64,000 nucleotides of DNA from CAVZBT01 sp963773605 (GCA_963773605.1 CAVZBT010000016.1:69766-133765), one strand, 5' to 3'; numbered from the stretch's first letter, positions 8,510 through 18,283 are shown. The notes: generated by a model not told the origin, from the letters alone. Numbers and translations: made by a program.

Positions 8510-11500
8510 ATGGAAACCGCGAGAGCAGATTCAATCCTCGAGCCGATCTCGGCTCGCGCCCTTTCCACTCCCGAGCCGCTGGTGCGCGTCTTCTCGCGCC
8601 GGGTGCAGCAGGAAGGGGCGCTCGACCTGACGCAGGGCGACTACAAGAACGCCGACTTCGCCCCTCACCCGGAAGTGGTGCGGGCCGCGCAGCGGATCAC
8701 CCGGAACACCGTGCACAGCTACGGGCCTGCCATCGGCCGGATGGACGTGAGGAGCGAGGTCGCGGAATTCTTCAACCGCGACGGTCTGCTCGACTATCCC
8801 TCGACCGACGTCCGCTTCCTCCCCGACGAGGTGCTCTTCACACCGGGGACCCGGTCGGGACTGGCCATGGTTCTCGAGGTGCTCGGGGCTGACGGAAGCG
8901 GCGTCGTCGTTCCGCGTCCGAGCTGGGAGTACGACTGGTTCGTCGAGCGCGCCGGCAAGCACGTGGTCGAGTTGCCGACCACCGCTCCCCACTTCCTGCC
9001 CGACCCCGAAGAACTGGAGCGGCTCCTCGCCCGGGGCGGCGTGTCCGCCGTAATAATCAACAATCCCCACAACCCGACCGGGCGAGTCTACCCGCGCAGC
9101 CTGGTGGAGGAACTGGTGCGCGCGGCCGTGAGGCAGCGCGTGTATGTGCTGTACGACTCCGTCTACCAGCGCCTCGACTATGTCGGGTCGTTCGTCAACC
9201 CGGCCTTTGCAGACCCCGAGTGGCGCGACTGGGTGGTGACGCTCTCGGGCCTGTCGAAGATGGATATGTTCGGAGCCTCGACCGGAGCTCGGGCCTGCTG
9301 GATGGTGATCTCCGACCAGATCAGGGCCGGGGACGTCCGGGCGAGGGAGATCCTCACGAACCTCTCCGCCTGGCTCATCGCCACGCCGTCGACGCTGGCC
9401 CAGGACTGGGCGCTCGCGGCACTTCAAAGCCCGCTGGCCGGCCTGCGCAGGCCGTCGCCCTACATGCGCGAGCGCCGCGACTTCATGGCACAGGCTGCAG
9501 ACGAGCTGGCTCCGCTCGGGATCGAGAGGACGGATTTCGGGGGAACGTTTTACGCTCCGCTGGCGTTTCCCGGCCTGATCGGCGAGCCGTTCGACCGCCT
9601 GCGCAACGGAATCCGCGAGCGAGCCGTCGTGAAGGATTCGGTCGATACCTTCGAGTTCCTCCTCTCCGGCGGCGTCGGGGGCATTCCCTTCGCTGCTTTC
9701 GCGGGCACGCAGTCCGCGCGCTACGGAACCTGGCAGCGGCTCTCCTACGGGTCGAAGGACGTCAAGGAACTGGCTGTGTTCATGGACCGGGTCAAGACAC
9801 GGTTGTCGCGCCAGGGTCGCCTCGGGTCGAGCGCTCCTCCGGCGCGCGCTTCGGTAATGCCCGCGATCGGCGAGGAGGTCTGGGCAAGTGTCTGCACCAG
9901 AGAGAACTACGCCGCCCTGGACGACCTCGACCCCGTCGCTTTCGCCAACGCCCGACGCCTCTTCCTGGAGAGTGCGCGTCACGAGGACTTTCGCCTGACG
10001 GGAACGAAGCATCCGGACTCGACCACCCACCGCGCCGAGCAGCTCGCCCGGGCGATCCGTTCGGTGCCGGAGCAGGCGGCCGATCGAGCCCACAGGGCGC
10101 TGACGCACCTGGAGTGGAATCCACTGGTCGATGCTCAGGAGGAGTACCGGGAGACCATTGCCGATCTCCTCGGCCCCTGCAACGAGGCGCTTCTCGATTT
10201 CGAGGGGCGGCAGATCAGTCCTGACTGGCTCGAGGTTCCGGAGAAGGTGGTGCTCGCCATGCTGCGGCACGGGATCATCCCCGGCGAGGACCGTCACCTG
10301 CTGTTCCGCGTGCCGAATCCCTTCATCGAACAGGACGAAGAGAAGGTCTCGAAGATCCTGGCTGCGGTAGCCCGGGCGAACTTCCTTTTCCTGCTGGCCT
10401 GCCAACAGCTGGAGGTCGAGCCACGGCAGAACGCCATCTACGAGCTCACCGTCCCGCAGGTAAACTCCATGGCCGAGCTGGGGGCCGTCGTCAAGATCGG
10501 AACGCTGTACCTGCAGGCGATCGACGGCCTCTTCGCGGGCCCTCCGGACCGGGTCGACGCGTTCCTGTCCGGCCGCATACCGGAATCGCGGAGGGCGGAA
10601 CTGAAGGCGCGCGTCGCGCGCGTCCGACTGGTTCCCCTCTGCGAAAACGTCGGTGCGCTGGCGCACCTCCCGGACCTGCTGGAAGCGTTCTACCAGGCCC
10701 TCGAGCGAGGGCGCGTCGCGGACGGCCTGCCGACCCCGTCGAATTTCACGACGCGTTTCGACGGGGCGGGAACGCTCGTTCGCGTGTTCGTGGCCATGTC
10801 CGACACGGCCGAGCAGAGCGGCAAGGTCGCAACCGACGTCGCGTACACGCTGGCCGTGGCAGGGCGCGACGAAGCGGAGCGGCGCCTAGCGGAGCGTGCG
10901 CGCCGGATCGGCGAACCTGCCGCACGGTTGACGTACCTGATCGGCGCCGGCCGCGCCGGGTTCCGGGGCGGCTGTGACCCGGCTCATCCGGGAGTTATCG
11001 GCCAGTTCTGCCGCGCGGACGGCGTGACGATGCAGGGCATCCGCGCCGATGCCCCCGCGCAGGCCGAGCGGCTTGCCGGGGCTTTCCACGCCGCGATGGC
11101 AGCGAGGCCTCTGCCCCCCGCCGTCGGGCCCTCTGAGCGTGAAGCGCTGCTGAAACTGCTGGAGACGGGTGTCCAGACCCACACCGAAACGCTGCTCCGT
11201 GTCGCTCCGCTGATCGCCCCGTTCGGCGGGCTCGTGCCGCAGACCCGCGTCCGGATTCGCGCCACCGGCTCGGTGAACTACGGGCGATCCATCCCCGAAT
11301 ACCCCAAGGAGTGGGGCGGCGGCCGCGAGTTGCCGGACATCCGGGACCTGCGCGACGCCTGGCCCGAAGGGGTGACCCTGCCGCGCGCAATCGTGTACAA
11401 CCTCGGCTGCACGACACTGGGACTTCCCGCCGTAACGAGCGACCTGGGCGCCCTCGACCGTCGCGCGGCCCTCCTGCTGGACCGGCACGTGCCGGGATAT

Positions 11501-12079
11501 CGCGAGATCATCGCCAGCGAGCTGCCCTGTTTCGTGAAGGAGTCGGTGGCCCTTGTCTTCGGCAGGAAACTCGCCGAGGCCACCGCCAAGCGGTGCCTGC
11601 GCGCCGCCGCTGCGCTCTGGGTCGACGCGAGGGTCCGCGAAGAACTGGTGGATCCGACGTGCCTGTTCGCGATGCTCTATCTCCGGTACATGGCCGAGGA
11701 GTCGGAGAGCTGGGACGAGACCAAGGAGCACGAGAGCGTCACCACGCGCGAGGAGGAGCTGATTCGTGAGACATCGAACGGCGCTTTCGGGGCCCTCTGC
11801 ACCGAGCGCCCCGGGAACCGCTGGCACGTCCTCCAGACACTCGTCGACGCCGAGGAAGCCTCGCGCCTCCTGCTCGCCCGCGAGCTGACCATCGAAGAGA
11901 AACGGGAGTTTGTCGATCTCCGGATCGAAGGCTGGCTCCGGACCCTTTCCGATGCGCTGTCGCGCACCCTCCGCAAGGAGTGGTCGCGCTTGCGGGAACT
12001 CGGGAAAGACGAGCTGACTCTCTGCGCGATCGAGCGGCTCGTCGCCCTCGAAAAGCTCCGCGGCAGCCGCGGCGCTTGA
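8510..12079 (+). CDS. Fusion of class I aminotransferase and archaeal-type PEP carboxylase
   Basis: One uninterrupted frame of 1,189 residues with two enzyme domains. Residues about 20-435 are a PLP fold-type I aminotransferase: NNPHNPTG (N188), YDSVYQRLDY (D216, Y219), LSGLSK (K250, the PLP lysine) and WQRLSYG (R410, carboxylate binding). Residues about 480-1150 match archaeal-type PEP carboxylase: TKHPDS (H501), LLDFEGR, LFRVPNPF, VPLCENVGAL (metal-ligand Glu, E712), AMSDTA (metal-ligand Asp, D765), GAGRAGFRGG (R819) and LPRAIVYNLG. PEPC makes oxaloacetate from PEP and bicarbonate, and an aspartate aminotransferase would turn that into aspartate, so the protein could channel oxaloacetate to aspartate. 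Amino-donor specificity is not proven. AGGA lies eight bases before the ATG at 8510; an ATG at 8501 is possible. It stands alone, convergent with the ADOP gene. Confidence 0.88.
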   Translation: METARADSILEPISARALSTPEPLVRVFSRRVQQEGALDLTQGDYKNADFAPHPEVVRAAQRITRNTVHSYGPAIGRMDVRSEVAEFFNRDGLLDYPSTDVRFLPDEVLFTPGTRSGLAMVLEVLGADGSGVVVPRPSWEYDWFVERAGKHVVELPTTAPHFLPDPEELERLLARGGVSAVIINNPHNPTGRVYPRSLVEELVRAAVRQRVYVLYDSVYQRLDYVGSFVNPAFADPEWRDWVVTLSGLSKMDMFGASTGARACWMVISDQIRAGDVRAREILTNLSAWLIATPSTLAQDWALAALQSPLAGLRRPSPYMRERRDFMAQAADELAPLGIERTDFGGTFYAPLAFPGLIGEPFDRLRNGIRERAVVKDSVDTFEFLLSGGVGGIPFAAFAGTQSARYGTWQRLSYGSKDVKELAVFMDRVKTRLSRQGRLGSSAPPARASVMPAIGEEVWASVCTRENYAALDDLDPVAFANARRLFLESARHEDFRLTGTKHPDSTTHRAEQLARAIRSVPEQAADRAHRALTHLEWNPLVDAQEEYRETIADLLGPCNEALLDFEGRQISPDWLEVPEKVVLAMLRHGIIPGEDRHLLFRVPNPFIEQDEEKVSKILAAVARANFLFLLACQQLEVEPRQNAIYELTVPQVNSMAELGAVVKIGTLYLQAIDGLFAGPPDRVDAFLSGRIPESRRAELKARVARVRLVPLCENVGALAHLPDLLEAFYQALERGRVADGLPTPSNFTTRFDGAGTLVRVFVAMSDTAEQSGKVATDVAYTLAVAGRDEAERRLAERARRIGEPAARLTYLIGAGRAGFRGGCDPAHPGVIGQFCRADGVTMQGIRADAPAQAERLAGAFHAAMAARPLPPAVGPSEREALLKLLETGVQTHTETLLRVAPLIAPFGGLVPQTRVRIRATGSVNYGRSIPEYPKEWGGGRELPDIRDLRDAWPEGVTLPRAIVYNLGCTTLGLPAVTSDLGALDRRAALLLDRHVPGYREIIASELPCFVKESVALVFGRKLAEATAKRCLRAAAALWVDARVREELVDPTCLFAMLYLRYMAEESESWDETKEHESVTTREEELIRETSNGAFGALCTERPGNRWHVLQTLVDAEEASRLLLARELTIEEKREFVDLRIEGWLRTLSDALSRTLRKEWSRLRELGKDELTLCAIERLVALEKLRGSRGA

Positions 12080-12112
12080 CTTGGAGCGTCCGCCAACACC
12101 GCCTGATCGCGG

Positions 12113-14545
12113 CTACTCCCAGCGAAGCGCCTGCATCGGGTCGACTCTCGTGGCACGGCGGGCCGGGCTCCAGCACGCGGCTGCGGCCGCGGCCGCCAGC
12201 AGCAGAACGACACCGCCGATGGTAGACGGGTCCCGTGCGTCCACCTCGTAGAGCAACCGGCCGACGATCCTGCCCGCCCCAAGGGACGCGGCGACGCCGA
12301 GCGCCAGTCCGGCGATGACGGGGACCATCGCCTGGGCCAGCACCATCCGGCGCACCCGCTCGGGTCCGGCCCCCAAGGCCATGCGCACCCCGATTTCATT
12401 GGTCCGGCGGGCGACCGTGTAGGCTACCACCCCATAGATGCCGAGACCAGCCAGCAGCAGCGCCGTAGCGCCGAAAGCCACCGCCAGTATCGTCTGGAAC
12501 CGCCGCTGCGCGACCGCGTCCTCCAGAAACTGCTGCATTGTACGCATCGCCGGCACGGGGACGTCGGGATCGACGGAGTGCACCGCCGCCCGCATCGCCC
12601 CGGCGATCGACCGCGGATCGGCAGCCGCGCGGGCTACAAGCAACACCTGTCGCGGCGCCCAATCCCAGTACGGGCGATAGACAATCGCCGCCGGAGACTT
12701 GTCGGCATCGGACCGGACATCCCCCACAATCCCGATCACCTCGTACTCCTGGTCGGGTGCTCGCGCGAACCGGCGCCCAAGGGCGTTCTGCCCCGGCCAG
12801 AGCTGCATCGCGACGCGTTCGGAGACGATTGCAACCTTGCGGGTGCGGTCGCTGTCGGCAAAGGTCCGCCCCGACAGCAGCGGGATCCCCAGGGTCGACA
12901 GGTAATCCGCGCTTACGAACCGCACGTTGACCACCGGCCGTTCCACCTGGGGCCGCGCGTCGCCCGGGAGGTACGCCGAGTCCACCCAGGTTTCCCCGCT
13001 CAGCGGGAGGGCGGTCGAGATCGCAGCCGAGAGCACTCCGGCCTCTGACTTGAGTCTCCCCAGCACCTGCTCGTGAAAGCGGTTGCGCTGCTCCTCTTTC
13101 TGGTACTTCGTCCAGGGGATGGCGATCTCGGCCGCCAGCACCGTCGGCGCGCGGAATCCCTTGTCCGCGCGCAGCACCCGCAGGAAGCTGCTCCCCAGCA
13201 GCGCCGCCAGCACCAGCAGAACCGTGCTCAGCGCGACCTCGGCGCTGACGAGGACGCTGCGGAACCGCGCACCCTGGCGCGCGCCGGTCGATGTGCGCCC
13301 GCCTGCTTTCAGAGCCTCCTGGGGATCGGTTCGCGCGCCGTGCCACGCCGGGGCGAACCCGAACAGAACGCCTGTCGCCGTGGTGAGGCCAAGCGCGAAG
13401 ATGAGAACACCGGCGTCCAGGCGCACTTCGTTGAGCCGCGGCAGGTCCGCCGGGGCGAAGCGGAGCAGCCCGTCGAGGCCGACGGCGGCGATCCACGTCC
13501 CGGCTATCCCGCCCAGCAAAGCAACCAGGAGCGCCTCGACCAGCACCTGCCGGATCAGCCTTCCCCGGCTGGCCCCGAGCGCCGTGCGCACCGCCCATTC
13601 CCGCCCGCGCCGCTCGGCGCGCGCCAGCATGAGGTTCGCGAGGTTCACGCACACAATCAGGAGCACGGAGCCGACGGCGGCCAGCAGCACCAGCAGCCCG
13701 GTGCGCGACTTGCTGACCAGGCTCTCCTGGAGCGGCATCACCGACGCATGGAGGTTCACCGACTCCCGGGCGAGCTGCTCCAGCTGGCCGGCCACGACAT
13801 TCAGCTCCGCCAGCGCCGCCTCACGGCTCACCCCACGGTTCAGGCGCGCGATGACGGCGTGATTGAAGGTGCCCATGAGCTCGGCCAACTCGTCCTTGGA
13901 AAACGCGACCGGCTTGAAAAGCTCCGGCTCGCGCATCAGCGACATACTGCCGTCGAGAACCGCGGCGGGCGGCATACGAAACCACGGCGGCAAGACGCCG
14001 ACGACGGTGTGGGGCACGCTGTCGAGGAGAACCGTCCGGCCGACGACGGAGGCATCGCCCTCAAAGCGGCGCCGCCACAGGCCGTCGCTGATGACGGCCA
14101 CGCGGTCGCGCCCTTCGGTGTCCTCTCCCGCGGCAAAGGCGCGCCCAAGGCGCGTCTGCACACCCAGGGTGTCGAAGAGGTTAGCGGAGACCCGCGCGGC
14201 GCTTAGCCGCTCGGGATCGGCCACCCCGGTCAGGTTCAGGGTCCCCTGGCTGACCGCCGAGAGGGATTGGAAGGAAGAACAGCGCGCGCGCCACTCCGTG
14301 AAATGGCGTGCCGAGACCGGCAGCGTCGGATACGTCGAGGCGATCGCAGGGATCACCTCACGCAGGGCGACCAGGCGCCCCGGCTCCTGGAAGGGAAGCG
14401 GTCGGAGCAGTACGCTGTTGACGACGGAGAAAATGGCGGTGTTGGCGCCGATGCCCAGCGCCAGCATAGCGATGGAAAGCGCGGCAAAACCAGGTTCCCG
14501 CGCCAACGTTTGTGCTGCGTGTCGAATGTCGCCCCAGAGTACCAT
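12113..14545 (-). CDS. ADOP-family permease (MacB/FtsX-like, no ATPase partner)
   Basis: 810 residues with two MacB periplasmic-core plus FtsX permease units. There is a membrane segment near the N-terminus (AALSIAMLALGIGANTAIFS), a periplasmic core (DPERLSAARVSANLF), a first group of membrane helices at about 260-430 and a second core and helix group towards the C-terminus, ending PMQALRWE. This duplicated, ATPase-less form is the acidobacterial 'ADOP' type; no ABC ATPase gene adjoins it, and the transported substrate of these proteins is unknown. The ATG is preceded by GGAGG at seven bases. It is convergent with the PEPC fusion gene (33-bp gap). Confidence 0.88.
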   Translation of the reverse strand: MVLWGDIRHAAQTLAREPGFAALSIAMLALGIGANTAIFSVVNSVLLRPLPFQEPGRLVALREVIPAIASTYPTLPVSARHFTEWRARCSSFQSLSAVSQGTLNLTGVADPERLSAARVSANLFDTLGVQTRLGRAFAAGEDTEGRDRVAVISDGLWRRRFEGDASVVGRTVLLDSVPHTVVGVLPPWFRMPPAAVLDGSMSLMREPELFKPVAFSKDELAELMGTFNHAVIARLNRGVSREAALAELNVVAGQLEQLARESVNLHASVMPLQESLVSKSRTGLLVLLAAVGSVLLIVCVNLANLMLARAERRGREWAVRTALGASRGRLIRQVLVEALLVALLGGIAGTWIAAVGLDGLLRFAPADLPRLNEVRLDAGVLIFALGLTTATGVLFGFAPAWHGARTDPQEALKAGGRTSTGARQGARFRSVLVSAEVALSTVLLVLAALLGSSFLRVLRADKGFRAPTVLAAEIAIPWTKYQKEEQRNRFHEQVLGRLKSEAGVLSAAISTALPLSGETWVDSAYLPGDARPQVERPVVNVRFVSADYLSTLGIPLLSGRTFADSDRTRKVAIVSERVAMQLWPGQNALGRRFARAPDQEYEVIGIVGDVRSDADKSPAAIVYRPYWDWAPRQVLLVARAAADPRSIAGAMRAAVHSVDPDVPVPAMRTMQQFLEDAVAQRRFQTILAVAFGATALLLAGLGIYGVVAYTVARRTNEIGVRMALGAGPERVRRMVLAQAMVPVIAGLALGVAASLGAGRIVGRLLYEVDARDPSTIGGVVLLLAAAAAAACWSPARRATRVDPMQALRWE

Positions 14546-14604
14546 GGCTGCGCCTCCAGCTGCTTCGTATTACGAACGAAGCCCGCCGGGAGTTCCGGCA
14601 AGGT

Positions 14605-14629
14605 GGGCCGCGTCGGCTCGCCGCGGCCC
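14605..14629. repeat. REP-like hairpin (family 2, copy 1)
   Basis: GGGCCGCG (14605-14612) pairs with CGCGGCCC (14622-14629) around a nine-base loop containing CGGCTCG. The same core with a similar downstream flank recurs at 18103-18127 and, more diverged, at 26680-26706. It lies between the stop of the beta-helix lipoprotein gene and the ADOP start. Confidence 0.55.
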
Positions 14630-14725
14630 CGTGGGTCTTGCTCATTCCCTGCGGATCCGGATATCCCCGGTTGCAGCTTATTCGGGCGGGGGCGGGCCGA
14701 CCCCGCCCACTCGGCCCCCCGTGGA

Positions 14726-16000
14726 TCATTTCTCCAGGATGTCTTTTTCGATGCAGCCGGAGATCGTGTTGGATTCCAGCCGCAGCGGGCCCGCGCCGGC
14801 CACCTTGTAGATCCCGTAGCGCTGGGTGCGCGCGTCTCCCGCGCGCGTCTCCGAAACCTGGTTGTTCGAGATCGAGAGGCCTTCGGCGTGGGGCAGAATG
14901 TAGAATCCGTATCCCTCCTTCGCGTTGCCGTTGTCGAGCACCTTGTTGTTGCGGAACGTGTTGCGATGGCCGCTGTTTTCGATCGTCTCCTGCCGGAAGA
15001 GGACGCCGCAGAAACCGTTGCGGGTCACGGTGTTGTTCACGAACAGGTTGTCGGTGTCCTTGTGCCCTATCGAAATGCCGTACCGCCCGTTCTGCTCGAT
15101 TACGTTGTCGGTGAACTGCCCATGGCGCACGCGCCAGCACAGGTACAGGCCCGTTTCGCCGTTGTCGTGGATGCGGCAGTTTTTGACCGTGGGCCGGTCG
15201 CTGCCCGTACCCGGGTGGATGCCCAGCCCGGTGTGCCCGTAAGATTCGCAGTCGATGACCTGGACGTTGTCCGTAATCTGAAACGAGATGCCGTCGCCGT
15301 GGTAATTCCGGGCGACACAGTTCCTGATCGTGACGTCGCGCGCAATGTGGGCGTAGATCGCCCCGCCGCGACATCCGTCGAGCAGCTCATTCTGGTCCTT
15401 GTTCCCGTCCACCGTAATCCCCTCGAACGTCACCCCTTCGGCGTTGATGGCGCACAGGATGGGGAACGTGTTGCGCACGCGGGCGTGCTGCGCGGCGGAG
15501 TCGTAGTCCCGCAGCGTCATCGGGTGCAGCCGGAGCAGGCTCCCCTCGACGGCTTTGACCGTGGTCACGCTGATGTCCCAGCCTTGTTTCTGCGCATCGT
15601 CGACGACGCTGATCCCCATGCCCGCCTGGAATTTCCGGGGCTCGGCGACCCGCAATTGGCACTCGCCGTAGTCGCCGTCTTCGAGCAGAAGGCTTTCGAC
15701 CCCGGCGCTTTTCACCAGGATGGTTTGCCCCGGGACCCCGCGCACCGTCACCTTCGAGGGGACGAAGAGGCTGTTGTGCATGGTGTAGGTCCCGGGGCCG
15801 ATGTCGAGCGTGTCCCCGGGGCGCAGCATGTCGGCCGCCTTCTGGAGCGCGAAGTTGTCGTTTCCGACCATGTCGCCGCTCCCGGACTGAACGACACGGA
15901 CGGTCCTCGGGCCGGCGGGTGCGTCCTGCACCGGGGCGCGGCACCCGGCGGCGAGCAAAACGGCGGCAAGGCAAATCGCGGCGGTCCCGAATCTCTGCAT
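14726..16000 (-). CDS. Secreted right-handed beta-helix lipoprotein (NosD/pectate-lyase-like fold)
   Basis: 424 residues. The N-terminus is a lipoprotein signal with lipobox LLAAGC (Cys about 19), so it should be anchored to a membrane. From about residue 120 it has serial parallel beta-helix rungs (ITVDGNKDQNE, NCVARNYHGDGISF, NCRIHDNGETGLYL, NVIEQNGRYGISIG, NTVTRNGFCGVLF). This fold occurs in polysaccharide lyases, epimerases and NosD-like proteins; no catalytic set could be assigned. AGGAGG lies seven bases before the ATG. No functional neighbour explains it; carbohydrate binding or cleavage is a guess from the fold. Confidence 0.75.
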   Translation of the reverse strand: MQRFGTAAICLAAVLLAAGCRAPVQDAPAGPRTVRVVQSGSGDMVGNDNFALQKAADMLRPGDTLDIGPGTYTMHNSLFVPSKVTVRGVPGQTILVKSAGVESLLLEDGDYGECQLRVAEPRKFQAGMGISVVDDAQKQGWDISVTTVKAVEGSLLRLHPMTLRDYDSAAQHARVRNTFPILCAINAEGVTFEGITVDGNKDQNELLDGCRGGAIYAHIARDVTIRNCVARNYHGDGISFQITDNVQVIDCESYGHTGLGIHPGTGSDRPTVKNCRIHDNGETGLYLCWRVRHGQFTDNVIEQNGRYGISIGHKDTDNLFVNNTVTRNGFCGVLFRQETIENSGHRNTFRNNKVLDNGNAKEGYGFYILPHAEGLSISNNQVSETRAGDARTQRYGIYKVAGAGPLRLESNTISGCIEKDILEK

Positions 16001-16083
16001 GGCGTGCCTCCTGGGGCGAATACGTCCGACTGTAGCCCGGCACCCCCACCCCGCGCAACCGAATCGTGACGATCCGGGGATAT

Positions 16084-16235
16084 GGAGTGCGGCGGCTCGA
16101 CGCCGCTTTGGTGGCGGCGCCGGGCGGGCGCCGCCCCTCCGACCGTGTCAGGCGAACTGCCGCACTCCAGGTTGCGGTGAAGAAGGGCTGCGCCGAGGCG
16201 TAGCCCGGGAAAGCGGCGTCGAGCCGCCGCACTCC
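16084..16235. mobile_element. MITE-like element with perfect 26-bp terminal inverted repeats
   Basis: The left end (16084-16109, starting GGAGTGCGGCGG and ending GCCGCTTT) is the exact reverse complement of the right end (16210-16235), bounding a 152-bp element with no coding capacity. The interior, including GGGCTGCGCCGAGGC, is shared in reverse orientation with the copy at 45515-45668. Partial copies occur at 28014-28166. It sits in the gap between the divergently placed beta-helix start and the typA stop. No transposase of the same family was found in the window. Confidence 0.65.
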
Positions 16236-16238
16236 AGA

Positions 16239-18059
16239 TTAGTGTCGTTTGGGTCGCTGGTGGTACGCGAGGATGCGCTTGCGGAGCCGGATGGATTTTG
16301 GGGTGACCTCGACCAGTTCGTCGTCGTTGATGAACTCGAGCGCCTGCTCGAGCGACAGCTCGCGGTACGGCACCAGCCGGATGGCTTCGTCGGAGGTCGA
16401 CGCGCGCATGTTGGTGAGCTTTTTCTCCTTCACGACGTTCACGTCCAGGTCCACGCTGCGCGCATTCTCACCGATGACCATCCCTTCGTACACCTCGGTC
16501 CCGGGCCGGATGAACAGTTCCCCGCGCTCCTGCAGGTTGTAGAGCGCGTATCCGGTCGCCGCCCCCGGGCGGTCCGCGACCAGGGCCCCCGTGAGACGGT
16601 TCGTGATCTCGCCCACCCACTCCCCCCAGCGCAGGAACATCGTGTTGAGCAGCCCCGTGCCCTTCGTGTCGGTCAGGAACTCGGAGCGGAAACCAATGAG
16701 CCCCCGGGAAGGAACCTCGAACTCCAGACGCACGCGCCCGCCGCCGTGGTTGACCATGCGGGTCATGTGCCCCTTGCGCCGGCCCAGCGCCTCGGTGACG
16801 ACGCCGATGAAAAGTTCGGGGCAATCGACCACGACCATTTCGATGGGCTCCAGCTTCCTGCCGTCGACGCTGCGGGTGATCACCTCGGGTTTGGAGACCT
16901 GCACCTCGTAGCCTTCGCGGCGCATCATCTCGATGAGGATGGCCAGCTGGAGTTCGCCGCGTCCGGAGACCTTGAAGCTGTCCATCCCGTCGGTCTCGTC
17001 GACCCGGATGGCCACGTTGCCGAGCACTTCCTTGTCGAGCCGCGCCCGGAGCTGGCGCGAGGTTACGTACCTGCCGTCCCTGCCGGAAAAAGGCGCGGTG
17101 TTCACCGAAAAGATCATCGAAATGGTGGGTTCGTCCACGTGGATGGCCGGGAGCGGCAGGGGGTCTTCCGCATCCGCGACGGTTTCGCCTATGAAGATCC
17201 CTTCGATCCCGGCCAGGGCCACGATGTCCCCCGCCTCCGCCTCCGTCACCGGCTTCTGCTTCAGCCCCTCGAACGTGTAGAGCTGGGTGATGCGGGTCTT
17301 CTGAATCGTGCCGTCGAGTTTGCAGACCGAGACGGGGTCCCCCACCGTGACCTTTCCCGAGAATACCCGGCCGATGGCGATCCGGCCGACATAGTCGCTG
17401 TAATCGAGCGTGGTTACCAGCACCTGCAGCTTTGTCTGATGCCGCGGGACCGGCGCCGGGATAGTCTCGACGATCTGGTCGAAGAGCGGGCGGAGGTCCT
17501 GCGAGGCGTCCTCCAGGCTCCGGCGCGCGATTCCGTCGCGGCTGATCGCATAGAGGATCGGGAAGGCGATCTGCGCCTCGGTGGCGTCCAGGTCGATGAA
17601 CAGGTCGTAGATCTCGTTGACGACCTCCTGCGGCCGCGCATCCGCCCGGTCGATCTTGTTGACCACCACGATGGCGGGGAGGTTCTGCTCGAGCGCCTTG
17701 CGCAACACGAAGCGGGTCTGCGGCAGCGGGCCCTCCGAGGCGTCGACCAGCAGCATGACCCCGTCGACCATCTTCAACACGCGCTCGACTTCTCCGCCGA
17801 AATCCGAGTGGCCCGGCGTGTCGACGATGTTGATCTTGATGCCGCGATAGAAGACGGCCGTGTTTTTGGCCATGATCGTGATGCCGCGCTCGCGCTCGAG
17901 GTCGAGGCTGTCCATGACCCGTTCGACGACGCGCTCGTTGTCGCGAAACGTGCCGCTCTGCTTGAGCATCCCGTCGACGAGCGTGGTCTTGCCATGGTCG
18001 ACGTGGGCGATGATGGCGACATTGCGGACGTTTGTCCGGGCGGCGCTATTCGGTGTCAA
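16239..18059 (-). CDS. typA: Ribosome-associated GTPase TypA/BipA
   Basis: 606 residues, the usual length. The P-loop AHVDHGKTT lies at 18-26, followed by RGITI, DTPGHSDFGGEVER and NKIDRADA, then EF-G-like domains III and V and the TypA C-terminal domain. TypA binds the 70S ribosome and aids ribosome assembly and stress adaptation. The start is TTG at 18059 with GGAG nine bases upstream; no in-frame ATG occurs before the P-loop. It stands alone with the MITE-like element just past its stop. Confidence 0.96.
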   Translation of the reverse strand: MTPNSAARTNVRNVAIIAHVDHGKTTLVDGMLKQSGTFRDNERVVERVMDSLDLERERGITIMAKNTAVFYRGIKINIVDTPGHSDFGGEVERVLKMVDGVMLLVDASEGPLPQTRFVLRKALEQNLPAIVVVNKIDRADARPQEVVNEIYDLFIDLDATEAQIAFPILYAISRDGIARRSLEDASQDLRPLFDQIVETIPAPVPRHQTKLQVLVTTLDYSDYVGRIAIGRVFSGKVTVGDPVSVCKLDGTIQKTRITQLYTFEGLKQKPVTEAEAGDIVALAGIEGIFIGETVADAEDPLPLPAIHVDEPTISMIFSVNTAPFSGRDGRYVTSRQLRARLDKEVLGNVAIRVDETDGMDSFKVSGRGELQLAILIEMMRREGYEVQVSKPEVITRSVDGRKLEPIEMVVVDCPELFIGVVTEALGRRKGHMTRMVNHGGGRVRLEFEVPSRGLIGFRSEFLTDTKGTGLLNTMFLRWGEWVGEITNRLTGALVADRPGAATGYALYNLQERGELFIRPGTEVYEGMVIGENARSVDLDVNVVKEKKLTNMRASTSDEAIRLVPYRELSLEQALEFINDDELVEVTPKSIRLRKRILAYHQRPKRH

Positions 18060-18102
18060 GTCTGTGTTCTCCGTGCCGGGGCCGTTCGGGCCGCGGTTGA
18101 GT

Positions 18103-18127
18103 GGGCCGCGGCGGCTCGACGCGGCCC
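18103..18127. repeat. REP-like hairpin (family 2, copy 2)
   Basis: GGGCCGCG (18103-18110) and CGCGGCCC (18120-18127) form a perfect 8-bp stem, followed by CCGGGATCTTG as in the related copies. It lies about 45 bp upstream of the typA start. The rest of the 300-bp gap up to the DCC gene holds only a truncated Tat leader at 18284. Confidence 0.55.
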
Positions 18128-18283
18128 CCGGGATCTTGCCTCTCCCGTGGATTCCAGTGAACCCCCCGGGTTGTGGTCCGGCGGGTCATTAATAATAGCG
18201 CGCGGCCCGCGGCCGTCAAGTAATCCGGGACTGGCAGGACTGCCATCGCCTGGATACATTTCCCGGTTTGGCGTCAGGGGACC

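Noticed and set aside
8531..10666. 711-codon open frame opposite the aminotransferase-PEPC gene
   Set aside because: No recognisable family and wholly contained in a gene with intact active sites.
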